A stretch of 64,000 nucleotides of DNA, taken from contig NC_049901.1 in the NCBI RefSeq assembly GCF_001411555.2, positions 12,534,681 through 12,598,680 on the forward strand, written 5' to 3'. Shown one piece after another: positions 11,509 through 22,408 of the stretch; position 1 is the first letter of the stretch; every line of letters starts with the position of its first letter. The notes beneath the pieces are model-generated. The model was not told where the DNA came from and did no database searches. It worked only from the letters and a program-made list of their open reading frames with translations. Origin of the DNA: Juglans regia. Taxonomy: Eukaryota > Streptophyta > Magnoliopsida > Fagales > Juglandaceae. The translations under genes were made by a program, and so were the position numbers.

Positions 11509-12599
11509 TTAAATTTTGTGTGGGGTGGGAAAGTGGGACAGGGAGAGAGATTTTTTCCCCGTTTTGAGTGTTTGGGTTGGGAGAGTATGGGAAGTGGATT
11601 GTGTTGAGACTAATCGGTGTACTCGGTTCATTTGGGCGGAATCTTCATTTTTTGGAGTTTCTATGGAAAATATGAGGAAAAGGAAATCGCTTCTGTTTGC
11701 TTCCAGATAAAATAAGGTAAAGGAAAAGAAAGATAATTAAGTGGGGCGGTTTCGGAGGAAACTGCCCCTAGGGTTTCCTTTCTTGCTCATACTTCGTGAA
11801 CTAAGATTGTAAATCTGCATCACTGTTTCATTTGGGTAAAAAGTGCAATAATTGAAGAAAATGGCAACTGTACAAATTTATCAATGATAACTTGAGAATT
11901 GAACTTCTCTACATTTTTTTGCTTCAGAAAAAACATTTAGAGCTTGCCAAGGAAGCTAATGACCTTATTGAACAGCAAAGGGCCAACACCCAACTTGGTC
12001 GTACTTACCATGAAATGTTTTTGAGATCTGAAAATGACCACTTCTCAGTTCAGAATGCCAAAGAGTACTTCAGATGTTCAATGAAGCTTGCAGAGGCTGT
12101 TAGGGAGAACCCACCTGTTAACGATAGCAAATTCTTCCTTAAAGAATATATTGATGCACATAATAATATTGGGATGCTTGAAATGGATCTTGATAACTTG
12201 GACGAGGCCCAGAAAATCCTAACCAAAGGATTACAGATTTGTGCAAATGAAGAGGTTGAGGAAGATTATGATGGGCGAAGTAGGCTCCATCACAACCTAG
12301 GAAATGTTTATATGGAGCTCAGAATGTGGGATGAAGCTCGGAAGCACATTGAGGAGGACATTAAAATTTGTAAGAGAATTGGGCATTGCCAAGGGGAGGC
12401 AAAGGGGTACATCAATTTTGGTGAATTGCATTATAGGGTTCAGAAGTATGAGGAGGCACTTTGTTGCTACCGGAAGGCGCTTGGTCGAGCAAAATCCATG
12501 GAAGATGAGGATGCTTTGGCTATGCAAATTGAGCAAAACATGGAGACTGTAAAAGAAGCTATTAGAGTAACAAAAACTCTACATACAACCTGCCTGGGG

Positions 12600-14336
12600 A
12601 CTCGGCGTGAAACCGGCGCCAGCATGGCAAATTGAAAACGCAGCGTTTGAATGGCAAAACGAAAATGCAGCGTTTTGTTTGAGTTTTCTCGTTTTCATTT
12701 CTTTTCTCGTGTACATTTCCTTCCCCCTTTCGATTCTTCTTCTGTTTTTCCATCGCCCCCCCTTTCCCCCCGACCCCTTCAATCCTAACCCTAACCTCTC
12801 ACTCATTTCCTTTCCCCTTCGATTCCTTTCCCCTTTCCCCTCATAAATTTCCTTTGATTCACCCATTCGAACTCTCACTAGTGGTTTCCCCGTGGCAGAC
12901 CTACTTCGATTCATCCATTCCTTCGAAATCGACCCACGAAACCGTGGTTATGTTCTTCGTCAATCACGGCATCTCACCTTCGTTCGTGGTCATCAAAATC
13001 CATTTCCCACTTCAAACCCCAGTCCCTAACCCTAACTTGTCCAAAATCGTGCGTGTAACCCTAACCCTAACCCTAACATCAACCCCGCCGCTTGATCCTA
13101 ATCCTAACTTGTCCAAAATCGTGCATGTAATCCTAACCCTAACATCAACCACTGTGTAGATCAGGTTAGTTATCCTACAGTTACGTGGATTTGGTTTTAC
13201 TTTCTTGCAAAATTCAATTTTTTATCTAGAGTTTTTTGTTCTTTTAAGTATCAATTATACTTGATAATTTTCGATGGCTTGTTTTGCTTTCCAGCATAGA
13301 AATAAATTACATTTGTAGTGATGCTGATGGCTTTTGTTCTCGATAACATAACAAATATATGCTTGTGAAAGTCTGAATAACACCATCCATGTGGACGTAT
13401 GTAAATTTTCTTTGGAGTCAAATATTTTCTTTACCCAGTGTAGACGATTGTAAATTTATGTCATATGTAGTTAACTCTGGATTTACATTTTCCTAGCCAC
13501 CAAACAGAATATGTCTGTTCTGAAAACTGCCTTCTGCTACAGGTAATGTTACAGTTTCTTAATTAATTTTTACATCAACTGTTTACAATGTAAATGTCTC
13601 ATAACTAATTTTACATCAATCTTTGCAATGTTACAAGTAATGTTATAGCTTTTCAGTTTAATTTTTGCATTCTGAATTAGATTTTTCAGTTAAGTTACAA
13701 TATTACAAGTAAGTTCGATCATGGTGGACCTGTTATAGTTTAGCATCAATTCAGTTGAAATGAATTACAACTTGTTTTTTTTTCCCTAGTTTATCATATG
13801 AACCAGAACATGTCTACATTTGTATTTCAAAAAACGCAAATAATCTTACATCAATCTTTATAATGTGTCATTCTAATGTTTTAGTTTAATTAAACCTTTT
13901 TGGTCTAATTAGAACCTATTTTCCATGCTAGTTTGGACATCATTTCAGTTTTCCGAATTACAGGAATGGGGTCGATCATATAAATCTCAAGTAATTATTC
14001 TTTGGTTTTCAAAAAACACAAGTAATGTTACATTTAATTTTTACAATTTGTCATTCTAATGTTTCAGTTTCTCAGTTTTTTACTTTCTTGTTTCCTCAGT
14101 TTCTCAGTTTTTCAATTTCTTAGTTTTCCAGTTTCTCAGCTTTTCAATTTAAGTAAACCTTGTTTGGTCTTAGAGGAACCTGTTTTCGCTTTAGCTTCAA
14201 CTTGTTTTTGTTTTGTTTTTCCCTAGTTTACAATATGAATCAGAAGTAATAACTCTACAAACTTTTTTTTTATTTTTTATTTTTCCCTTTACTTATCAAA
14301 ACAATTGGTCTTTCCTGCTTACTTGCACATTCTGAG
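12600..14336. other. Left arm of the TIR element: GC-rich leader, then T-rich spacer
   Basis: 12600-13160 is C-rich and includes CCCTAA-type telomere-like runs in two imperfect direct copies (about 13027-13083 and 13102-13150, each with AACTTGTCCAAAATCGTGC). 13160-14336 is T-rich with reiterated CAGTTTCTCAGTTTTT (about 14066-14150). It probably holds the promoter and leader of the GRF gene. No protein is supported. Confidence 0.5.
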
Positions 14337-14351
14337 ATGACCTTCGTCCAG

Positions 14352-14902
14352 ATGTCATCATCATCACTACCATCATCATCATCATCATCAGCAATAACTT
14401 CTTCATCCTTTGCTAAACCTATTGTCGGTCAACTAGTCTGCTATTGTGAGGTTCCAATTGAGATACTCACATACTGGCAGAAATCCAGGATGACCTTTCT
14501 TAGGTTGTTCAAAGTATAACACAGAGGTAACTAAATAATGTGTAGTATGAGATTCTAAATATAATGATTAATTTTATTTACATCTAACATTTTCTATATG
14601 TAAATAATCATCAGGGATTACCTTATTGCAAATTTTTCAAGTGGGCAAATGGTAATCACGAATATGAACTGCATCTTCGAGAATGTTTAAATGAGTTGTT
14701 AAGGAGCCAAAGAGAGCTTGAGAAGAAACTTGACGACATCAAGAAGACATTGATTGGGCTTTGTAAGAGAACGGAGGAGACCGAGAAGAGAGAGTTGGGG
14801 CTTCAAAAGCAGGAAGTTGAATACTGTTGTTCACACAGATTACTCTGTCTTTATTGGGTTTTTGTCATTATTGTGTCATGTTATGTAGTACTATGTAGGT
14901 GA
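14352..14902 (+). pseudogene. GRF zinc-finger / coiled-coil / membrane-anchor gene, broken
   Basis: Two exons, about 14352-14526 and 14615-14902, separated by an 88-base GT-AG intron. Exon 1 has a serine-rich leader, then VGQLVCYCEVP, the first zinc ligands of a zf-GRF domain. The rest of the domain (NPG, PFLGC, KYN) is legible only in another frame after a one-base shift and includes a TGA, so exon 1 is broken. Exon 2 continues with GLPYCKFFKWANG, an acidic/basic coiled coil (RSQRELEKKLDDIKKTL) and a C-terminal hydrophobic helix (YWVFVIIVSCYVVLC). Short GRF-coiled-coil-helix proteins are common in plant repeats, and their function is not established. Its place inside the TIRs suggests element cargo or a partner of the transposase. 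Confidence 0.7.
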
Positions 14903-15308
14903 TTTTGGAACTTGGTATATGTTGTGAAGTTTGTAGGCTTATGTTAGACTAATGTAGTTGCTGCTTACTTAAAGTGAACCAACGAATTTTTGTATTTTTG
15001 TACTTAGCTTAAATACCTGATCCAACATCAAATTGTACCCAGGTATGTTAGACTGATGGTTGCATTGTCTGTAATGATGGAAGAGGAATATATCTGTTTT
15101 AGTTTTGATTTTTCAGTACTTGTACATTATTACTCATCTTGAGAATATGAAAGAAAGGGACGTTTTTGTCTTAGCATTGTACCCTTTATTCCCCTTTATA
15201 CAGCACGTTATTATGAAAGAAAGGGACCGAAATTGCTACCGTAATTCCCAACCCAAAACAAGTACTTCTCCTGACTTCCAATGGATAAGGACTCGCATGC
15301 ATGCGTTA

Positions 15309-15344
<36 letters not shown>

Positions 15345-15935
15345 GCTTAGCTAGATAGGCATATACGCCATTCAAGCAATCCAATCCCACCGACCCTGCA
15401 GATTTAGATTTCAACCAAACCCATTCAAGATGTACGCGCGTACCCATTGGCCAGTTTTAATTTCTGTGTAGATTTGATTGAATTATGTACTAGCCAATTG
15501 GTCAAGATGTAGCCATTAATATAGACATAAGCACTTGTAGAAGTAGTATTTGAACCTACTTCCATTCGGCCCCTTCATCAGATTATTGTCGAGGATCGAT
15601 CTAGAATGTTACATGCATGTCACATGCGCATATTGTTAAAGTAGTAGTTGATGCTATATATATTTCCTTTTTCGGCCTGTTGATCATTAAAAAGTAATAT
15701 TTGCATGATCTGGTAGGCATGCATACAGATAAGATTGAACTTAATTTAAAGAGTAATATTTGCTTTTTCTGCACCTCTTGTTTTCAACCTACATACAACA
15801 TGTTTTCTGAGAAGCCATGGAACCTGATTAACAACCTGATTAACATATAAATTCCTATTAAACAACCAGAAAACAGTTTTTAAAATTCTGCACATAAGCC
15901 AACTAGATTGATCAACATCCACATTCTAAATTGGA
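14903..15935. other. Spacer between the two convergent element genes
   Basis: Contains the 3' flank of the GRF gene, a (TA)n run at about 15309-15345 and AT-rich sequence. No gene is seen. Confidence 0.5.
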
Positions 15936-17346
15936 CTATCGGGTAGCAGAAAATATTAATAAATTCATTACAGACAACACAACCAAATCAACATCCAAGA
16001 CAACACAACCATGATGGTTTACACCAACAAATGGTGCAAAGGGCATCCCATATCGATTTGTCAGGTATGTGGTGTCAAATGTGACCACATCACCAAAATA
16101 TTGGTAGGCTGCTCTACTACGGGGGTCTGCCCAGAAAACATTTTTTAACCTCTCATCATCACATATATCCATTAATGCAAAAAAACTAAGATTTTTGTAC
16201 TGCATCCGTAAAAAGTACTCTTGAAGTGCTCCAGCACCACCTGCGCCCAATCGTAGATGTCTAGCCTTGTCGATGTAATTACGACAATCTTTTTCCAAAA
16301 ATGGAAGATTCTCAAATCCACCAGCGCCAACAACAAGAGACCCAAAACTTTTATTCATTCGGATCCCAGCCATATCATTTGTATCTAAGACCCTTTTTAC
16401 GGCATCACTGACTTTTCTATTACATAAAAAAAAAAAGGATTTCCTTGGACTGAGACCGTGGTTTTGAATATTATGCACTGTAGTCAACCGAAACTTTCCA
16501 TCAGATTTTAAGGCATTAATCTTTGCCTTACATTCTATCTTTCCTGTCGGACGTGGGTTGGCGACATTCAAAGTCCTATTTCGGGTCTTCCCACTGCGGG
16601 CACAAGCAAGGGTGACACATCTAACAGTCTCATCATCTCCTCTCTCAGTTCTTTTTGTCATCACTCCAAACCCGCATTTCTTACCATATTGTTTATAATA
16701 ACTCATTAAATCTTCAAGGGAATTAAACTCCATCCCCGACTTCGGCTCCTCAATCATATCATCACCATCCATTTGCACATTCTGAGATGTCTCGGCATTG
16801 CCATCCTCGGTTTCCTGTGAATTTTTTCTATCCTCATTACTTTGTTCAACTCTAGAGGATGTACATGCTTCAGTTTTCCTACTTTCGGCTTTATTATCCT
16901 CTGAACCAACTGGTTTGCTTGTAGTGGAGCTTGTATAGGTGAGACCAATCGGAGGTTCCAACGAATGTTGAAATGGGTAAACGTTCTGAAAAAAACATTA
17001 AAAACAATAAGGGAAATAAAACTCATGAAAAGAAGGCAACTTATTTAAGTTAAATAAAATGTACGTTGAATGGATATTGGTTCCCAACTGGATATGGCAG
17101 AAAAGCAGGTTACCACGCAGGCACTGGTCCATAGTAACCAGGCATGTAATTTGGGATGTTCAGACAAGTTGATGGTATGTCCTGCCATCATTTTTCATTT
17201 AAGTTATTGTTTTTTTTTTGGGAAATAAATATTAACTCAACAAATTCTAATTCACTTTTCATATATTAAATGAAATAAAATACCGCGGATCTAGGATTTG
17301 AGTTAGATGGTGTTAGCGTAGATGGATGTTCTTTCTCATTTCCCAT
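15936..17346 (-). pseudogene. FAR1-related MULE transposase gene, truncated
   Basis: Three exons on the - strand. Exon 1 is 17284-17346 (ATG, 21 codons). Exon 2 is 17065-17181 (39 codons, Pro/Tyr-rich, with a TAA in place of a codon after PVPAW). Exon 3 is 15936-16985. All three junctions have GT-AG signals and keep frame. Exon 3 carries the FAR1 WRKY-GCM1 zinc-binding region (YYKQYGKKCGFGV, RTERGDDETVRCVTLAC, later HNIQNHGLS) and the start of the MULE DDE domain (VVTFDTTYL with the first catalytic Asp, then PFAPFVGVNHHG). Frame and similarity are lost right after NHHG, so the second Asp, the Glu and the SWIM finger are absent. FAR1/FHY3 transcription factors descend from such transposases. 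TIR flanks and damage argue for the transposon here. Confidence 0.8.
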
Positions 17347-19250
17347 GCTGAGATCACCAAAATATTAAGTTCAGTACATACAAATTCTTAGATATAGCAT
17401 GAACAATATAACATGCAGATCATGGCCTCATAGAAGATCATTTCAATAAGAAAAACATTATTTTCTTAAGTATACATTATCTACTTAATGACTTTATAAC
17501 TTTGCAATTTACCTTTTGTTGAAATTAGTTGATACTGATTATGTATAATTAGGTTTGAGTTTTATTGTACTTAATTATTTTCATTTAATTTGCTTGCAGG
17601 AAGCATGAGGTTATAGGATTGTCATTTAGGCTGTCAAAATGTTTGATCATCCCATGCCAATGGTTTGGCGGTGGATCTTATGTCTAAACTTTTGCTCCCT
17701 TTTATGAGGAAATATATCCCTCCTCCCATGTCAATTTGTTTTGCCTTACATTCAGAAAAATGGGTACTTATAGATTGGAAGCTGGCCTCTATTTGTACTT
17801 TTATTTGAATTCTAATGATTTAGCAAAGGTGTTTTTATCTATCGTAGGTTATTGGATGCCTGTCTCCATGATTTAGCTTTTGATAATAATTCACTGTTAT
17901 TTATTTCTGTTTTCTACAATGTTTTTTGTTCACCTCCCCCTTCTTTGATGTAAGGTTGTTTTGTTTTTGGTATATGTTCCTTATGTTTATTAGGAGTTTA
18001 GACTCTCTCTTCATTATAGGAAGAAAAATGATATTGATTTAAATGACTTGAATCTTATTTATCAGTAATTTTTTGTGTTTAGCACTTCTATGCTGGTTTT
18101 CTGTACGATATGGGATCGTATGGTTGGAAAAAATTGCATGTGTGTCATGTCTTAAGATTTTAGGTGTTGCTTTAAATGTTTCTTTGTTCCAATTTGATAA
18201 AACGTTCTCTTTTTAGGTTTCTCTATGTACTTATACAGGGAAGAGAATACATGTGGTTGACTTTGATGTTCTGATGGCATCACTAAAGCTGATCCTAATT
18301 GGGATTAAGGTTCAGTTCAGTATCCACATTCTAAATGAATTTTGCCACTCTGTTGTTATGTATTATGATTCATTTAATGAATATTGCTTTGCTTTAGATT
18401 TTATGGTTGTGTGGTTTTGATTTGTTTCCGATTTCTTAAGGTATTTTGGGTACTTTTTGTCTTATTATGGTATGTCTACAGAATTTTTTATGTTCTCTTA
18501 TAGGTGAGTTTCTAATTTTCTTTAGATTTTCTCACTTTTTGATTATCTAGGAGTTTTGTGCCAATTAGGTCTTTAGGTGCTATAATTTCACTGGTATTGA
18601 TAATGATGGCACATAAATAAAGTCATTAAGTACACACAAGTATTAATAAATTCCAGCATCCAATGACTTTTTTTATAGGTAAATTTTAGCATCAATATAT
18701 ATTCTCATACACACATCAAGTGAAAATTAAGATAAAACAAAAATGTCAAGCTTAGTGGACACCAAGAGAAACAAATGAACATCCTTGTAGCATATAAGAC
18801 AATACAACCACATCAAAGAATGAGCAAAATAATCTCAATAATAAATCTTTAAACGACAAAATGAAAGTGTTAATTAACTTATCTATACTATAAAACTATC
18901 TATTAATAATTAACATCTCAATGAAAATATGGGTTCGATCATGGATTGAACTTTTTGCCTCGTCTCTTTCAAAGGGCCAAAGAGAGATAGGTCCAGTGCA
19001 ATAGATATAGCCAATGGGGTCGGTCATCGTGGCTCAGGGCCAGCCTCTCTTGCCGAGTCACCAAGCAGGTTGTTTCTAGAGTTTTTGTTTTGTAAAGATA
19101 TTCTTCTACAAACATCGCAGCAACATTTCACTTTAATTTCACCCAGATTCCACTGTACACAAACAAAACTCTAGAAAAATAACTTTTGATTACCGAATCA
19201 ATTTCACCTTCACCGGCTTGAAGAACCGAGACAAACGAGGAAGGCGTTCA
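17347..19250. other. Right arm of the TIR element, no gene
   Basis: AT-rich sequence. A short stretch at about 17640-17815 could be a LINE RNase H tail remnant (ANGLAVDLMSKL-like), but it is too short to be sure. Nothing else is recognised. Confidence 0.35.
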
Positions 19251-19299
19251 CGCAAACCTCTCTCTCACCCACGACGCCGCAACCTAGAGACTTGTAGGT

Positions 19300-19345
19300 T
19301 GTGACGACGGCGACCACGGGACGGCGACCACGGGACGGCGACCGG
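19300..19345. repeat. Short GC-rich tandem repeat near right TIR
   Basis: Three near-copies of CGGCGACCACGGGA (14 bp) inside the GC-rich subterminal zone of the TIR element. Confidence 0.7.
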
Positions 19346-19833
19346 AATGGCCGAACAGACTTCCTTCAGACGCACGGCGATCTCCCTCTTCGATTTCGCT
19401 CACTCGAAATCTCTCTGTTTTGTTTCCTCTTTCATTTCGACTTTCCCTCCCAATCCGCATACAGTATATTTCATGAGTTTTATTTATTTTCGATTCTTTT
19501 TTTTTTCCAACTAACGTGGCAGATTGCCACGTCAGCCGGTTCCGCGCCGGGTCCTCAACCCGGTTGTCTGTAGAAGAATTGGACCAGAGAAATGACCAGT
19601 GCAAAAGGAACAGCACGTGAGAGGAAATGTCTGTTGCAGCAAAATGCATCTCTCGATTGCCTCATCGAGAAATCGAGAATGATCTTGGCATGGCTGAAGG
19701 TACGAATTCTGTTCTATACACATTTTCTTTGCCTTTGAACTCTTTCTCAACTGCTAGAGGGATATTCAACACACAGGATAGCTTGTAAATTTTGTGGATG
19801 AGTTCAAATTTTGTTTCTGATTTGAGTTAGTGT

Positions 19834-20457
19834 TAGGGGCGTAACCGGTTCGGTCTGGTCCGGTTTTGGACAAAATCTAGGACCGAACCGGTATGTACCG
19901 GTTTTGTATTTTCTAAAACCGATTACGTACCGACTACCCTTCTAAACCGGTACCTCCAGTTTTACCGGTTTCCGGTCCGGTCCAGTCCAGTTTTCTGATT
20001 TTTTTAAAATATAAGTTTCACAATTTGTCATTAAAAATTTGTTTAAAAAAAAACTGATTTAAAAAATACTGTTTTATACTTTTATTATAAGTTATATATT
20101 AGTATTAGTTATAAACTTTTAGTGATTTAATATTAACATTTTATGTAATAATTTATATATTATAATAAGAAATTATTTCATATATGAATATATAATTATA
20201 TATAAAAATTTCACATAAAAATTTTTAATTATACATAATATATAAAACTTATATATATTAATATATATATATATAATATTTTGTATAAAACTTGTATATA
20301 CAATAATACAAATATTATTTTTTATATATATTTTTTTATCAACCGGTCTGGTCTGGTCCAAAAAATCCTAAAACCGGAACTAGCCGGTTTTCACATTCTA
20401 ATAACCAGTCCGGTCCAGACCGATTTTCCGGTTTTCTGGTTTGAATTTACACCCTTA
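19834..20457. mobile_element. hAT-type MITE in intron 2 of the TSK copy
   Basis: Perfect 8-bp duplication GTTAGTGT at 19826-19833 and 20458-20465. Termini are TAGGGGCGTAA and, reversed, TAAGGGTGTAA. Both subterminal regions are packed with CCGGTTTT/CCGGTCC motifs. The intact TSK intron near 50004-50011 shows the empty site (GTTATTGT, one change), so the element arrived after the duplication. No coding capacity. Confidence 0.92.
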
Positions 20458-21250
20458 GTTAGTGTATCAATTGGTTTTCTAATTTCATGTTTACATTAAA
20501 CATAGACAGGATATTTCATGTATTCAACTCCTTTGTCAAATTTCTAGAACTTGATTCTGATGGACTAGATGGATTTGTGCGTGTGACAAGATTGTGTTTA
20601 GTGAATGATTAGTCTCGTCTAGAAGATGAATGTTTAAAAAATCAGCATGGCTGGGTTCCTTCTTGCCTTCTGTTTTGCTTAAAAGATTATTTACCTTGTA
20701 TTAATCATACAAAAGATTTTTAAGATTTTTCATCTCAATTTAGTCCATTAAAATTGCTTGTCACTCGCTAAACTAATCAATTCTTAAGGATCAATTGAAT
20801 TTCCAACAGCTAGTTGCTTTGTAATGGCTATATATATTAGTACCATTTTAAAAATTTTAAAAAGGGTTCCTATAATTGATCTATATTTTAAAAAAGTTTT
20901 ACACTCTAAATCATAAAACAAAACTAGTCAAAAGGGAAGACCAAAAGAAGCCAGTGTGATCTGTGCTTCATTTGCCATTTTCTTTTAATGGAATTACAAT
21001 CAAAATTTTCTAGCATACTGATATTAAATTTATATCATCATCGCCGACATCATAAAATTATTTTAAAAATAAATAAATAAATGGGTCAAGTCGGGTCGGA
21101 AGATCCGATCCTTCGGGGGTGTATTTGGACCTTTGGTTCTAATGATCGGGCAAGTCATCGGGTTGGAAGTGCCTTTTTCGAAACCTTATATTTTTGGATT
21201 GGGTCGATATGGTACCTTTTTGGGGATGGATAGGATGAAAGGTCCTACTT

Positions 21251-21424
21251 GGCTACATTTGAATGTTAAATTGAATTGAGATGATAAAATATTGTTAGAA
21301 TATTATTTTTTAATATTATTATTATTTTAAAATTTAAAAAAATTAAATTATTTATTATATTTTATATTGAAATTTAAACAAATTATAATGTTGAGATGAG
21401 TTTAGTTTGATTTTCAAACGCACC
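21251..21424. mobile_element. Tourist-like MITE
   Basis: Begins GGCTACATTTGAATGTTAAA, contains TTGAGATGATAAAATATTG, and ends GATTTTCAAACGCACC. The ends are inverted and flanked on the right by TTAA. Confidence 0.65.
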
Positions 21425-21489
21425 TTAACAAGCAGCATCGTCCAGTACATGACATTGACAACAACCACTTTTACAAGAATGGAAACTAA

Positions 21490-21691
21490 GGGCTCGTTTG
21501 TTTTTAGAAATGAGATGAAATGAGATAAGTTAAAATTAAATTAAAAAGTTGAATAAAATATTGTTAGAATATATTTTTTAATATTATTTTTATTTTAAAA
21601 TTTGAAAAAATTGAATTGTTTATTTTATTTTATATTAAATGTTGGAATAGTTATAATATTAGATAAAATATTTTTTGAAAACAAACCAACT
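21490..21691. mobile_element. Tourist-like MITE
   Basis: GGGCTCGTTTGTTTTTAG at the left and AAAACAAACCAACT at the right, TAA on each side, AAATGAGATGAAATGAGAT inside. Confidence 0.65.
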
Positions 21692-21874
21692 TAAAACTAA
21701 CAATAACAAGAGAATTCAACCATATTGCACCTAATCACATAGAACAAGAAAAATGCATCAATGAAAAGAGTCAAAAGACTCGTGCCTGTGACCGAGAAGT
21801 AAAACTTGTAGGAAAAACTACACTTCGACGTAGAAACTACGAGGCAAAGTCAGTGGAGAGCTACCCTAGCTAGC

Positions 21875-22408
21875 CTAGATCACACTGAAAAAAGAAGTCG
21901 GGCTGGGAGGGGTTGGAATATCTATAGTTCCTTCCAGCATAAGTAGAACTTTCTTCATCGACGGCCGGAGTGATGGCTCATCCTGAATGCACCAAAGTCC
22001 TAATTTAACCATCCTCTCAAACTGCTTCTTGTCAACCTCATCATCTGGCCCGACTAATTGATCCAAGTCGCCAGACTCGAAACAGTGGTAGGCCCAGCCT
22101 TCAAGAATAGCTATATCCTCTGGTAGACTCCAATCCACGCTCTTTCGTCGACAGACGATCTCCAACAACACAATTCCATAGCTGTAAACATCTGCTTTGA
22201 CTGTAATGGGTAGTTTCCGATGCCACTCCGGTGCAACATAACCCTTTGTCCCTCTAATTCCGGTAAAGGTCCTGGTTTGGTCTGGTTTCAGTAGCTTTGC
22301 CAATCCAAAGTCAGAGATTTTTGCACACCCATAATCATCCATGAGAATGTTCTGGGGTTTTATGTCACAGTGAATGATTTGTCGCTCACACTCTTCGTGG
22401 AGATAAAG
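21875..22408 (-). pseudogene. LecRK 3' part: kinase C-lobe, separated by retrotransposon array
   Basis: The frame is open from the insertion point to the stop at 21875. It begins with the catalytic loop in non-RD form ([10 protein letters not shown]), then DFGLAKLL, the activation segment [25 protein letters not shown], and the conserved Arg of subdomain XI ([11 protein letters not shown]). It ends with a short tail, [13 protein letters not shown]. It continues exactly the frame of 39995-41781, with the 5-bp repeat TAAAG (22404-22408) marking the break. Together they give a protein of about 770 residues, normal for the RLK1/LecRK3 group. Alone, this piece lacks the N-lobe, and an internal ATG at 22342 would omit the catalytic loop. 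Confidence 0.92.
22404..22408. repeat. 5-bp target site duplication, left
   Basis: TAAAG directly before the TG of the left LTR, identical to 39995-39999. Confidence 0.95.

Larger units (their letters stand above)
12579..19573. mobile_element. About 7 kb TIR element (MULE-type) with FAR1 and GRF genes
   Basis: The outer ~60 bases are imperfect inverted repeats. The left end reads CTACATACAACC ... GACTCGGCG ... AACCGGC. The reversed right end reads CTACAGACAACC ... GACCCGGCG ... AACCGGC. Inside lie a FAR1/MULE transposase gene on the - strand and a GRF zinc-finger gene on the + strand, in convergent orientation. Host TSK exon sequence resumes right at the right end. No matching 9-bp target duplication is visible, and 32 bases of the host exon are missing with an 8-base filler at the left, so insertion or later repair deleted the target. 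The transposase is incomplete, so this copy is not autonomous. Assignment to Mutator-like elements rests on the transposase. Confidence 0.75.
11032..20677 (+). pseudogene. Partial TONSOKU copy (exons 1-2, interrupted)
   Basis: Exon 1 (11032-11304, 91 codons) and exon 2 (starting 11928) match the intact TSK at 48350 almost base for base and encode the first TPR units. Exon 2 reads to about 12570, is interrupted by the TIR element 12579-19573, and resumes at 19574-19699 with a normal GT donor. About 32 bases of the exon are missing at the insertion. Intron 2 continues to 20677, interrupted by a hAT MITE, after which similarity to the intact gene stops. No exon 3 or leucine-rich repeats follow. 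One visible coding change turns RW into MC at residues 28-29 of the unbroken copy's numbering. It could at most make a short TPR fragment fused to TE sequence. Confidence 0.9.
20678..21874. other. Spacer after the duplicated segment, with two MITEs
   Basis: Sequence unrelated to the TSK intron starts at about 20678, marking the right edge of segment A. No gene is seen up to the LecRK stop codon. Two Tourist-like MITEs occupy part of it. Confidence 0.6.

Noticed and set aside
12607..13159. 79- and 101-codon frames in the GC-rich arm of the TIR element
   Set aside because: Low-complexity Pro/Asn/Ser content from CCCTAA runs, no start context, and better explained as leader sequence.
17640..17815. 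Possible LINE RNase H tail
   Set aside because: Only one short ANGLAVDLMSKL-like stretch with nearby stops, too little to call a separate element.
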